NCBI GenBank assembly: GCA_034509925.1
Contig: CM067530.1
Location: forward strand, 8,992,001-9,056,000
DNA: 64,000 nt
From: Hirudinaria manillensis
Lineage: Eukaryota > Annelida > Clitellata > Hirudinida > Hirudinidae
Reading direction: 5' to 3'
Part shown: in pieces, positions 25,484-35,300 of the stretch
Numbering within the stretch: position 1 is the stretch's first letter
Layout of the letters: each line of letters begins with the position of its first letter
Made by a program: the position numbers and the translations under genes
The notes under the pieces: generated by a model
What the model saw: the letters and a program-made list of their open reading frames with translations, nothing else
What the model was told of the DNA's origin: nothing
Database searches by the model: none

Positions 25484-28045
25484 TAATAAATAATATGACA
25501 CTATCAACAAACCACCATCATCTGTGCTGCCTTCTTCAAACGTTACCTCCCCATTTCCTGAGGAATCGTGTTGCATGTCTTCATCGTCCAGAAGAGTTCC
25601 ATCCCCGAACTCAAAATCAAAATCGCGGTTGACATCCGACTGTCAAAAAGAAAAGTAACAAACTGACATTCGACTAGAACTTCTTGGATTACAAGCAAAG
25701 GATCATCTTATATTATGGAAAAAAAATAGACTGAAATTTTCTTCTATGAAGCAGGTTCTCATTACAAACCCTCTTAATCTGGTTTCAATAGATTTGCAAA
25801 ATCAGTTTTTATTAATTATTTATTGAATGAGTTGCTGAAGGATAAAAATGAGTCTTTGAATTAGCAAACGGCAGAATTACTTTCAGCACGAATTCCAATG
25901 AGATGACTCAATAGAGCTGAACTTGAAATAATTCTTTTGTGCAATGAAAGATAAGGTCTCAAGAAATTCATAAACCCTGTAATTTGGTAAAAGTATTCAG
26001 ATGACAAATGAAAACAACATTTCTCTTTGACAAGTTCAAACGATTGCACTAAAGCTACAATTGTGCACATCTCATATTTTTCTGGAGATTTAACGGCTTC
26101 TTTGGGTGCTTTCAAATAAACCAAAAAATAAAAATTAAAATGAATTTTGGATGAAAAGATTTTCCAAAAATCTATTATCTGCATTTTAACGAGTTTAAAA
26201 GCATAAATTCGTAGACCTTTGTTGGAACCTTGAAAGAACATTTGTATAATGCCTTTTTTTTTATATAATTTAAAATATTCCTTCTCTTATGTTTAAATAA
26301 ATTAAATAATTAATCACTAAAAACAATTAATTCAATAATTTTTAATATAAAAATTATCCATATCACTTATCACATATCATTCACATTCCCCCTTCTTCTC
26401 ATATAATTGGCAGTCATAAATAAATAGCAGATTATCTTCTTCTCAAATAGACTTCTTTTCAAAAAAGACCTGATAAATTAAGAGGTTCTGGAATTTCAGC
26501 TCTTCATGCAAGTGCAAACTGGGAACACAATTGACACAAAAACAATGAAAAATGTCCAAAACAGAAACCTATTGAAATTTCAAACTTCAGAAATACTAGA
26601 ACTCTATGTTAATAAAGAAAGCAAGGCTAAGGCAAAGAAGCAACTGAAATTTAAAAAAAAAATTGAAGACGTCACTGCAAGAAACTGACAATTATTGAGC
26701 AGAATATTTCCACTACAGTGAATTGTTTAACAATTGTAAGAAGGCCAGAAGTATAATAAACTATAAAACAAAAGCAATCAAAAATGTGGAAAAAATTAAT
26801 GTTAGTTTAGGCCCGTAGGAACTTCTGGAGAGTTAATAAGAAGATAAAATATATTTCTACAATTGCACCATTATCTTTAACATTGTTTTCTCAAACAAGT
26901 TCAGAAAAAGCACATAAAATAAATAAGAAACGCTCAAATTTAAAAAATTACTACATTAGTCCTTTTTACATATCAGTGTAGATGAAATAAAGACTAAATA
27001 TCTTGTTAAACATCGCTAAAGCATTGATTTAATGCAAAAACACGCGCTAACAATGTTTCTGAACGTTCTCCACAAATTAATGGACAAATACATTTAATTT
27101 AATTTTTTATTTTAATTCCATAAACATGGTACAAAACGTTCTACAAACAAGATTTCAGGCGCATTTGCTTAATAAATTTTTCCAAATAAAATTCTGCATT
27201 AACTTTGGAGCCATGCAGACACAAAAAAAAACCTGTCTTAATCTCCTAAATGAGTCATTCCTACCATAAATTAGTAAATGTTTGTTTGTACAAACTTAAG
27301 AAAGCCTCGCTAGTCGCTGAGATAGATTATTCATAAGAAATTTTAACGAGAACTTCAAGTTTGCGAAATGCATACCCTACTTTGTCCTCATTTGACCCCA
27401 ACTTCGAAGCGAATAGCAAAACAATTGAAGTGCTTTGCAACTCGACAATCAGGAGAAAAATTTTAATTAGTTATCAAAACATCGTCATGATTTACCGGCT
27501 TCGACTTCATCTTACTTATTTTGCGGCTGAAATCAAATATGGCGCAAACTATTTACAAAACGACAATAAGTCGTCGAGAGGAATCATTCTTTGATAAAGA
27601 AAACAGACATCAAAGGAAATTTCACATTGTGCTGAAACCATAGCTTAACAGATTTTAGGCAACAGCTGGGCCGAGTTAAAGACAAAGTATGTAGACTCAT
27701 TATCAAGCAGTCATTTTGAAAATATTCCCACGTATATTTGCCACCAAAAATCTTCCGAACTTGCATTGTTTAACATAAAATTTGCATAGGCTTCAAAATC
27801 GGAACGGAACAGTCTATCGAGTTGAATTTAAATTTCCTTCGTGTCGGCAACACAGGAAATTTATTTTAAAATGTCTTATTTTGTCATGTTTTGATTCTAT
27901 TATTATTATTACTATTGGCTTTAGAAAATGAAGCATTTACCTGAATAAGGGAATTCTTGAGACCGTAAGTTCGTGCATAGACTTGACGTGATAAGTCGGC
28001 GATCGCCAAGATCAGCAACAAATTTCTTATGGGATTGACCCTCAT
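212..28045 (-). CDS. Perlecan (basement-membrane heparan sulfate proteoglycan core protein), N-terminal 2,758 residues, 3' part outside window
   Basis: Perlecan is a secreted basement-membrane proteoglycan, the family of HSPG2, unc-52 and trol. Fifty-five exons read leftward and every junction keeps phase. The start ATG (28045-28043) opens a signal peptide. Domain order by residue: acidic Ser-Gly segment 36-76, SEA 77-189, unrecognised module 190-359, 11 LDLa 360-805, Ig 806-889, 3 LDLa 890-1023, Ig 1024-1130, laminin region 1131-1872, then 10 Ig domains to 2758. The order SEA, LDLa, Ig, laminin IV-A/EGF, Ig tandem is diagnostic. The last exon seen (212-372) ends within an Ig domain at a GT donor, so the remaining Ig and LamG domains lie beyond the left edge. 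No other exon is recognised in 1-211, only an AAT repeat. Exons by block are listed in the following entries. Confidence 0.95.
5597..5651. repeat. AAT microsatellite
   Basis: About 18 AAT units with one interruption, in the perlecan intron between exons 42 and 43. A GAT array of about 10 units lies 100 bases away (5467-5500). Confidence 0.9.
5712..8509 (-). other. Perlecan exons 34-42: second laminin IV-A domain and laminin-EGF repeats
   Basis: Exons: 8309-8509, 7926-8018, 7565-7648, 7239-7357, 6876-6987, 6620-6727, 6230-6357, 5945-6034, 5712-5779. The laminin IV-A domain repeats the landmarks of the first block: [40 protein letters not shown]. Laminin-EGF repeats follow: [56 protein letters not shown] and CLPGYEGNP. 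Each exon carries part of a repeat, with phases 0 and 2 alternating, unlike the uniform phase 1 of the LDLa and Ig exons. Confidence 0.9.
8932..12636 (-). other. Perlecan exons 23-33: laminin IV-A domain and laminin-EGF repeats, first block
   Basis: Exons: 12509-12636, 12151-12264, 11901-11990, 11581-11667, 11093-11217, 10591-10702, 10284-10388, 9886-9992, 9494-9624, 9213-9292, 8932-9075. A partial laminin-EGF entry (CLRCWCSG) leads into a laminin IV-A (LamB) domain, recognised by [29 protein letters not shown] and the start of exon 10591-10702 ([10 protein letters not shown]). Laminin-EGF repeats follow ([43 protein letters not shown]). The exon ending at 9886 appears to use a GC donor (GCGAGT), because no GT gives the needed phase. 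Exon 10591-10702 is flanked by an AAT array. Confidence 0.9.
10487..10571. repeat. AAT microsatellite with GAAAAT interruptions
   Basis: Long AAT run with two AATGAA interruptions, ending about 20 bases from the donor of perlecan exon 10591-10702. On the gene strand it reads (ATT)n just inside the intron. Confidence 0.9.
12713..12781. repeat. AAT/AAC microsatellite
   Basis: Mixed AAT and AAC units, about 23 triplets, in the perlecan intron between the Ig exon 12821-13141 and the laminin exon 12509-12636. Confidence 0.85.
12821..13141 (-). other. Perlecan exon 22: Ig domain preceding the laminin region
   Basis: A single 321-base exon encodes an I-set Ig domain. Visible landmarks are [16 protein letters not shown] (B strand with Cys), VWRLNWG (C strand Trp) and [11 protein letters not shown] (F strand). 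It ends with donor C|GTGAGT. The next exon (12509-12636) begins the Cys-rich laminin-EGF-like segment, matching the Ig to laminin transition at perlecan domain II/III. Confidence 0.92.
13365..14452 (-). other. Perlecan exons 19-21: three further LDLa repeats
   Basis: Exons 14309-14452, 13870-13995 and 13365-13496 each encode one LDLa repeat, again phase 1 on both sides. The first is preceded by a Pro/Ser-rich linker and has the closing [16 protein letters not shown] pattern. The second has a longer closing loop (GENDPSDE). This brings the visible LDLa total to 14, nearer the long arrays of insect trol than the three or four of unc-52 and vertebrate perlecan. Confidence 0.9.
14845..15229 (-). 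other. Perlecan exons 17-18: immunoglobulin domain between LDLa groups
   Basis: Exons 15126-15229 and 14845-14992 split one Ig domain in phase 0. The first half has the B-strand Cys (ATATFVC) and the C-strand Trp (VRW); the second has the F-strand motif L-E-D-S-G-E-Y-V-C. The donor of the second exon is ambiguous: T|GTTAGT keeps phase 1 with the next LDLa exon, whereas the nearby C|GTTTGT would not. Vertebrate perlecan domain II likewise ends its LDLa group with an Ig domain; here further LDLa repeats follow. Confidence 0.88.
16010..16052. repeat. TTTA tetranucleotide repeat
   Basis: About 10 uninterrupted TTTA units in a perlecan intron between LDLa exons 16088-16195 and 15804-15923. Confidence 0.9.
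21006..21091. repeat. CAT/CGT trinucleotide array
   Basis: CATCATCCTCAT-type triplets passing into CGT units, in the 3-kb perlecan intron. It creates a false Met-rich ORF on the minus strand. Confidence 0.85.
21438..21474. repeat. TTA microsatellite
   Basis: About 12 perfect TTA units within the 3-kb perlecan intron. Confidence 0.9.
23010..23519 (-). other. Perlecan exon 5: unrecognised ~170-residue module between SEA and LDLa
   Basis: One 510-base exon, phase 1 at both ends, bounded by TCAG and GTAATT, joins the SEA exon to the first LDLa exon in frame (residues 190-359). It has only two Cys near its start, many aromatics, a stretch around [10 protein letters not shown] followed by GDYLGIHYP, and an acidic C-terminal part. 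The alternating hydrophobic pattern suggests a beta-sandwich. I do not recognise it as Ig, laminin, LDLa or SEA, and no such module is part of the standard perlecan layout I know. Base composition is clearly more GC-rich than the flanks, as in the other coding exons. That it belongs to perlecan is inferred from strand, position and exact phase match; it could be a fast-evolving form of a known fold. Confidence 0.75.
24223..28045 (-). other. Perlecan exons 1-4: signal peptide, acidic Ser-Gly segment, SEA domain
   Basis: Exons are 27941-28045, 25516-25639, 24596-24764 and 24223-24392. Exon 1 encodes a basic start (MRVNPIRN) and a hydrophobic core ending near VYA, a typical signal peptide. Exon 2 is strongly acidic and holds an S-S-G-N-G-E motif (Ser61/Ser62) flanked by Asp and Glu, which resembles a heparan-sulfate attachment site as in perlecan domain I. 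Exons 3-4 form a SEA domain whose end ([12 protein letters not shown]) matches the closing strand of perlecan SEA modules. The exon 2 donor could also lie 3 bases further on (25513). The 2.3-kb intron 1 (25640-27940) contains only low-complexity sequence and short chance ORFs. Confidence 0.9.
25454..25483. repeat. AAT microsatellite
   Basis: About 10 AAT units, about 30 bases beyond the donor of the perlecan Ser-Gly exon (25516-25639). Confidence 0.85.
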
Positions 28046-29327
28046 GATAGTGGCTGGTCTGATATCAGTATCAGTACTGGCCCTCTTTCAGTGGCCAATC
28101 GTCTTAGGCCTATTTTAGTTCTTCTTTTAATGAGATCTATAGGAAGTGCAGAGAATAGACTCAACGTCTCTTCAACGACATAAAAATTGCTGAATTTTGT
28201 TTTGGAGCTCGATTAGCTTGCATACGAAACTCCAGAATAGTTTGCCACAATTCGACGACGGCGTGCGATTAGTGGAATTGTAATGGCAGCGCATTATAGA
28301 GCGATCTTAGTGTCTTTTATTATATTTTATTTAATAAATATCACGCTTACAAGTTAAGGAGGAGCTATCCATTTGACATCTAAGATTTACAAATGTTTCC
28401 TTTGCAAAATAAAGTAGCAGATGGATGAAAATAATAGTAATTTTAATAATTACAATAATAACAATAAATCGTTATTGACGTTCACCAAAAACATTTGATG
28501 TGGAAGGGAAAAAGTTTGCAGGTCAGAATTTTATTTCAAATCCGTTATCATTTATTTTTCAATCTATTATAACCTTAAAAGTCGCAATTTCAATTGCTTT
28601 CAAAATAAAAATCAAAAAAAATACCTCATCAAGTTATCTGGAATGAGTTTCACAACTCTATTCAGTTTTATAATCTCAAACTCAACGAGTATTAATCCGA
28701 TGAAATAGAAGAGAAAATATAATATCCAGCGAACGACTTTCGGAAACAATCCCACCTCCTAAGCACTTCAACTGGCTGACTAGGCACTGCTCACTTACAC
28801 GGGCATAAATAGTTAAGATTTGTCTCAGCAGCCCTCTAGCATACGCGCAGAGACTGAGAGAAACACATCGCCAGACACTTGGAAATTCACAGTTCCCAAC
28901 GAGGCCATATCGCAAGTTCTCACGGGGTAAAAACTCCTCTCCAAAGATTACAGCATCGTCGTGCACGCCTCAAGTCATGCAGCGTGTTTTCACAAAAGTT
29001 AAACTCTTGCCGAAGGTGATTTGAGGAAGCGATCGTATTGGAAACGGTTGCTCGCTTTTCCTTCTGAAGTTATCCGATGATTCACAAAGTCCAGATCTGC
29101 AGAGTGCAGATCTCCTCTCTCAAAAAAATGCCGAGCCAGAATATCTGCTGGATTAGGCGTGGTGCCAAATGGTAGGCGTTCGCGAAGGTTGAACGAGCAA
29201 GACTCTCAGATGTTCAAAAATATTTTTTTTTCTGCACAATCTTAAATGGCATTTTTAGCAAAAACGTGAAAATTATCTGTTATTCTTCTTTATCGCAAAT
29301 GTTGCGCCTCTAGTGTGAGTCAGTTGA
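28046..29327. other. Intergenic stretch upstream of perlecan
   Basis: About 1.3 kb between the perlecan start codon and the stop codon of the next gene on the same strand. It should hold the perlecan promoter and 5' untranslated exon or exons. It is more mixed in base composition than the introns and contains a 94-codon minus-strand ORF (28682-28966) without family features. I see no certain TATA box or initiator, so no promoter is assigned. Confidence 0.4.
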
Positions 29328-30246
29328 TCAAATGCGCTTTTTGCTGGTGGAATCCAGCAAAAGATTCTTGATTTTTTCTTTCTGTAGGGAGATTATAGAA
29401 AATTATTCGTGAGCAATCTATGAGCAACGCAGAAATTCTCTCGAAATCTGTGTTTGTTTGACCCAGACGATGAACTTACTGCTATTTTATCCAGCTCTTC
29501 CGCTTCAGTGCTTTTTGGCTGCTTCGTAACCAAAAGCGATTCCAGTCTTGCAGCTGATGCAGCAGTAGACTTTTGTGAAATCAAGAGGTTTATGTCTTTT
29601 CTCTGAATTAAAAAAAAAAAAACAAAACAAACAATTTTCCGGAAAATCGCTGCAAACAGTGATGGGGAAATTTGGATCTTTTTTTTTTTTGCTCACGATC
29701 CAAATATGCCACCGAATTTGATTTTATTATATTATTAGAAAAGATAGAAAAGTTAAGATATTAAATGAACAGAGGTGAACCAAGATGAACAACGAATACA
29801 TCACTTTTTCTGCAGCCGTCTTAATTCTTACAGCCTTCAATCTGCTCTTTGCTTCGGCTGCTCTTGTTATTTCAATAGATTAAATTTTAAATCAGAAAAT
29901 CTTCAAAATTTTTAATTTCTAAGAAGTTACTTGAGGTGTCCTATCAAGAGATTTTGTCTTTTCAGAAACATTTCCTCATTTGCAATGATTTCAAATTCTG
30001 GAATGCTTGAACGTGATCAGATAATAGCTTCTATCTTAATCTTATAATAGCTAACTCTTCAACGATTACTAATATTGAGTAATTAATAAATTACGTAATT
30101 ACTTGTCCAAGAGAGCCACTCCATCTGGTGATGATGAGCTTCCGGCACCCTTAACAAAGAAATTCGTTTTAGTGTCGACTTGACTCACTCACCTCGTGTT
30201 GGCTTTATACCTCATCTATTCTCGATAATTGTTCCACGGTTGACAT
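29328..30246 (-). CDS. Small six-exon gene, 130-residue charged, probably helical protein of unknown function
   Basis: Six short exons join in frame: 30211-30246 (ATG), 30103-30149, 29931-30005, 29805-29862, 29480-29602 and 29328-29381 (TGA). Phases are 0, 2, 2, 0, 0, and introns are 53 to 125 bases, with acceptors such as TTCTTTGTTAAG and CTCCCTACAG and donors such as GCA|GTAAGT. The N-terminal part (1-28) is Ser/Asp-rich. Residues about 40-90 are rich in Lys, Arg, Glu, Ala and Leu and look helical or coiled-coil. The C-terminus is basic (TSKKRI). There are no Cys, signal peptide or membrane segments, so it is probably cytosolic or nuclear. I do not recognise the family. Every exon is too short to stand out alone; support comes from the consistent open frame through six junctions with ATG and stop in place. 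Confidence 0.72.
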
Positions 30247-30726
30247 TACGATTATTTAATGTTTTACAATAATACAAATAGTAGTAATAATAATAATAAT
30301 AATAATACAGCTTTTAAATCACTCTAAAAATTTAAGGCCGTTATAAAATGGATTTTTTGTGATATTTGCATTTTAAAAAGTTTTTTTTTTAGATAAGTCA
30401 CAATATTTTTCACAATTCCGTAAAACTTCAGCTATACGTAAAAAGTCTTAACTATCGAGGATCGAAATCCAGGTAAACAACACCTAGTTACCATAGAAAC
30501 CGTTGCCTCACGTACAACCAATAAAGTGTAAACATTAGCATATAAAAATTAACCAGATTACCGTATCTAAATTTAAACTGCATAAATTAACAAATACAAA
30601 ACAAGATTAAAAGAAAATAAATGAAGAATTGAAAGATAGCACTCAGAAAATTTACAAAAGCACAAATTCAGATCAAGTGGCTTAGCGAATGATGTGCATG
30701 TAATACAACTAGCAGGCACTCGTAGC
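30247..30726. other. Intergenic stretch between the small gene and tRNA-Cys
   Basis: About 480 AT-rich bases with a short AATAAT run near 30285-30305. It presumably includes the promoter of the leftward small gene. No gene is visible. Confidence 0.5.
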
Positions 30727-30798
30727 GGGGGTATAGCTCAGTGGCAGAGCATTCGACTGCAGATCGAGAGGTCGCCGGTTCAACTCCGGCTGCCCCCT
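30727..30798 (+). tRNA. tRNA-Cys (anticodon GCA)
   Basis: A 72-base tRNA. The acceptor stem GGGGGTA pairs with TGCCCCC (one T-G pair), with discriminator T. The D arm AGCTCAGTGGCAGAGC forms the A box. The anticodon stem TTCGA/TCGAG closes the loop CTGCAGA, with GCA at 30759-30761. The T arm GCCGG-TTCAACT-CCGGC contains the B box. All stems pair, no intron is present, and CCA is not encoded, as usual for a eukaryotic nuclear tRNA transcribed by Pol III. It stands alone between genes. Confidence 0.97.
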
Positions 30799-32331
30799 GC
30801 GGGTGATTTTGGACTCTTTATCGTTCAATTGAACTTTAATGACTTTATTTATCAACAATTTAATTGTTTGCCCTAATTTCGTCGAATTCTTGTTTTAATT
30901 GTTAGATTCAGATAGAAATCTGTAAATTAATTGAGCAGATTATAAATCATTAACGATGTAAATATATAATTACACAGATATTTAAGTTTAAACCATATTT
31001 AATATTTATGATACTATACTAAAATATAACAATGGGTATAAATTAAACTATATTTAATATTAACCATATTTAATATATTTGAAAAATAATTTCGGATCTT
31101 TTTCACTCTGTCATTGAAGCATCAGATTTGTCCAAAGCTCTCCAATCTTCCGTGAAGATTTTTCCCATGAAGACCTAAAAAGTTCAAGGAATGTTTTCCA
31201 AATCGTTCGTCTGATAGCATGCGTGTTATCTTCGGATGGACAAGGTTTATAAAAGGCTGGGCATAGTTAAAGTCATACGCCTATCTTACATCATTGAATT
31301 GCCCGTGGACATCGAGAATAACAAGAGCGATAATAATAATAATAGTAATAAATAATAGTAATAAGAATATTAATACTAGAAACAAATGTGTGCCAAAGAT
31401 TTACTTAAGTGAGTTTATTTCAGTATTTTTCATTGGAAATGGCACCCCTGCATGCAATCATATACCTTCGACCTTTACTTCACTTCACGTCAGTTAATTG
31501 TTTACCTCAGTCTATTCTGATCATTTTTCAATAAACGTTTATATTTCTAATTTATCTGGAACACATTTTCATACAAATTCATTGTTGTTGTGTTATTTTG
31601 CTTTTTTTTTTTTGCGGAGACTGAAATATGAGATCCCTTTTTGCAATGTATTGTATAGAATTTGCCAATCATTTTTGTATGTATTAGCATATATTAGTGG
31701 AAAAAAAGCCACGAGGCAGGCGTATTTAGAAACACAGATTTGTTTATGCGTTTCAAACGGATTGTTTTTGCATTGTTTGATAAAAGGTTATCACCGAAAG
31801 TGACTCATTGACTCCACCTAGAACTCGTTTAGGCATTCAAGTGCTCGCAACATATTTCCAATTCCATGGAACTGTGAAACACATTGCAAACGAAACAATA
31901 CAACCTAAAGTGACCAACGCTCCGTGGTTTATTGGAATTCGTGTTTTTTTCCGGATAAGAGGCTTTATGTGCTGCCCCTCAGTTTTATGACTCTCGGTTG
32001 GAGTTTTCCAGTCGTTCGATGAAAAGTCTTTTTTTTACGAAATTATTTCTTTTTTCTCTCTTCTGGGTTTAAGATCTTTGGATGGTTTACTTTAGATGTT
32101 AATTTGTTCCGTGGCTGTCGCACGATTGCGACATTTGACATTACATTGCAAAAAATAAAGTTATTTCCATGTCCTTAAATGATGATCTGATGAAAGAACG
32201 CTCATCTGAAAGCGCATCATAGATGCTAGTTCTATATATTATTAAAAGTTATAATCAAATTTAATTCACAACTTAAACGGAATGTTTTTCTTGTCAGTTT
32301 CAAGCAGAGTTTGAGATCCCGAGAGGAATAA
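30799..32331. other. Intergenic stretch upstream of the LGR-type receptor
   Basis: About 1.5 kb with several chance ORFs (up to 101 codons at 31498-31803) that lack domain features. It probably includes the receptor promoter. I see no supported gene. Confidence 0.45.
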
Positions 32332-35300
32332 ATGAGAATCCTCAAGGGAGTCAGTGGACAGAGGATATTTCTATTTGTGGCCGTCACTGCTCCCATCATC
32401 CTTCTGATAAGTACTTGATTATAATATTATAATTCACTATATTATAATGATTATTTAAATATTATAATGATTAATAATATAATTAATATTGATTATGATT
32501 AATAATGATTAATATTATAATTAATTAATAATATAGCATCAGGTTGAACTTCACACGACTAATAATGTCAATATTATAATTACATTTGATATCACGGATA
32601 TATGTCTGGCTTTAAGTCTTTTAATCAGGGCGTGCGTGATGCAATAGCTTGTAATATTAAAATAAATAGTATTATTATTTATTGATTTGCAGCTAATAAT
32701 AGCCAGTCGAGACTAGTCTTGACCCCATTAACGAATAATCGCACTCCAATGACCCGAAAAGTTCTAAATTTAGAAACACTTAAAATCTGTGTCAATTGCT
32801 AAAATGCATCTGATCAATTTGAATCGATGAGCAGAGGCATCTTTCTATTTATAGCTTCACCTCAGGCTGTAACCATGAAAACAAGCTTCTATGTAGATAG
32901 TGTGTGGAATGATACGGTATCACCCACGCAAGAAATTTATGAATTCTCTAAAGAATAATTAATTGCAAACAGAGCTTTAGGCTTCGACCCACACAAGGAA
33001 TTATAAATTTTCGATAGAATAATATTTATAAATGAGCTTTTAAATATCATTGTTATATATTCGCATTTAATCGATTAATCTCACTTATTTCGTACGCTAA
33101 AAGTATTTCGTGGCGTTTAATTTTCTAAGATGTGCTGCAAAAAACATGTCCGTTATTTTAAAATCAGTCTACACACCCGCTTAAAACAAGACATCGATTT
33201 TTTTTCTTTTTATTGTTGAAAATATTTTCGTAAATGAAAGTTAAATTTAACTTCTTGACATGTTATCGTAAGATAAAGAATGATTTTGCATCTCCTGAAA
33301 TAGAGGAGTTTACGATTTCTGCTCATAAAGTTATAATTTAATAAAATATAAATTAAATATTTGTATTAAAATATGGAAATATAAGGTATGTATCAAATAA
33401 ACTTATTCATTATTTTTCATACGACTATAAATTAGCAGAATTTACAACCGGTTTAAACTTTCCACTACGAGATCATACCATTAATTTCTGTAATATCACA
33501 TAACAAATTAAAAAACTACTTCTCAAGACAACTTAAACTTAAATGAAGCAAACCATTCTAAGCCAAATTGATGCAAACGTTTAATAAACATTGGCATTGG
33601 AATTACTCCTTTAAAGTTTAATTTCAAAATGAATCCACAACAAAATGAATTTCAGCGGATGTTGATCTTATTCCTTTTATTTCTTCCAGGCATAACGATA
33701 TACGACATAAGAAGGACTGTCCTTCCAGAAGAAGCCGATTGCATGGACGGTGGTCACAAGTGCAACCAGAACTCAACGATTTGCATCCATCACGGTCAGT
33801 GGTGCGATGGAAAAGTGGATTGTCCACTCGGTGAAGATGAAGAGCAAAGAATCTGTCGTTAGCGTTTTACGTTAAAAGACTTTCAAATAAGAAATACTTC
33901 AAGAATCATCGATTAATGATATTAATATCAATAATACATTAATACATTAATAACATATTAATATATCGTTAGCACTTCAAAATCAACATGCTGAGAATAA
34001 TCTTCTAAATCCCTGTGAACAGATGACGGCGGTTCGTTATCATCGGAGCTTGCAACCTGCCTGCACAACTTGAACAACAACGTCTCCTTAGAATTACGAC
34101 AAAAGGTGAACAACAGGGCATCAACAGGTTCCTAAAACCACTTAAGTTGTAGTAAACTACTTTCACTTTGTCGTTTCTAAATCCAAGATGCTTCATTGGT
34201 TCGTGAGTCGATCATTAAAAGCCGTCTTATGTCATCATTGCAAATGCAACCCGACGCTAATGGTACCAACTAAAGATGCCTTTAGACGTGTTAATTCGAA
34301 CAATGCATTGAGGCCTGCAATTCCAAGCAATTCTAATTCCATGAATTAGAGAAATTCATCCGATAGCGATTTACTTACCGCTTTTGCGGTTGTTTTTCCT
34401 CGAAAAAATTAGAGGAAAAAGAAACATTGTTTACCACAAATTGTTTACATCGTAAACATGGCGAATGGAAAAAAAATTTCGTAAATTTTTTTCGTCCCTT
34501 TCATCAAAAACCAAGTTTGGTTTTTGAATAACAGCTAAATTTTAGGAGTTTTTTCATAATTTTTATTTTTATTTTTTGAAAATCCATCTCTGTTGGCGCA
34601 ACAAAAACAATTCTTGCTCAGTTCTCTGAGCTTCCTGGCTTGGCTAAAAGTTTCAGACATTGGATGCCTCTTGTACGGGAGTCCGCTATTTTCTTCATCG
34701 TCGTCGTCGTCGTCGTCACCACGTTTTGATTATAAACATTAAATCCATGGAATGATGGAGGATCGAGTTTTTTTTTTCATGCACTTCCTTTATTCATTTC
34801 TCCCAACATTCGGATGTGCTATTTCTAATTGATTGTAAATTAGAGTAAAGATTATAAAGTAGCTTAATTGATTTTTATTGTCTCAATAAGGGGAAATTAC
34901 TAAAATAATCGGTATATATTCGGTGGTTTCAGCGCTAGAAGTTGTCTTCAATGATTGCACGGGTCTGTGCAACTGTAAAAGATTTCCAACCATTTCGTGC
35001 AGGAAGAAGGAATTGTCGGGAGTACCTCAAAACTTGCCCAACAATACGTTCAACCTGTTAGCCGTGACAGCTTTTTTTTTTTTTTTGCAATTTCAAAACT
35101 TGAAAAATTTTTGAAGTTTCGTTTTTTTTTGTTTTGTTTTTGAGCAGGATATTGTCGGTGAACAACATCACAGAAATAAAACCTGGGATGTTCAGAGACA
35201 CGAAATTCCTGCAAAGCTTGTTCGTTTGTTTTCAATTCTTTGTTTTCAATTCGTTCTTTTGAAAATTAATACTTTGACATAAACTTTGGCAGGAAACTTG

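Noticed and set aside
33629..33689. ATG at 33629 as the receptor start (hydrophobic MLILFLLFL stretch)
   Set aside because: The acceptor TTCTTCCAG lies inside it, and a better signal-peptide exon at 32332-32410 joins in phase.
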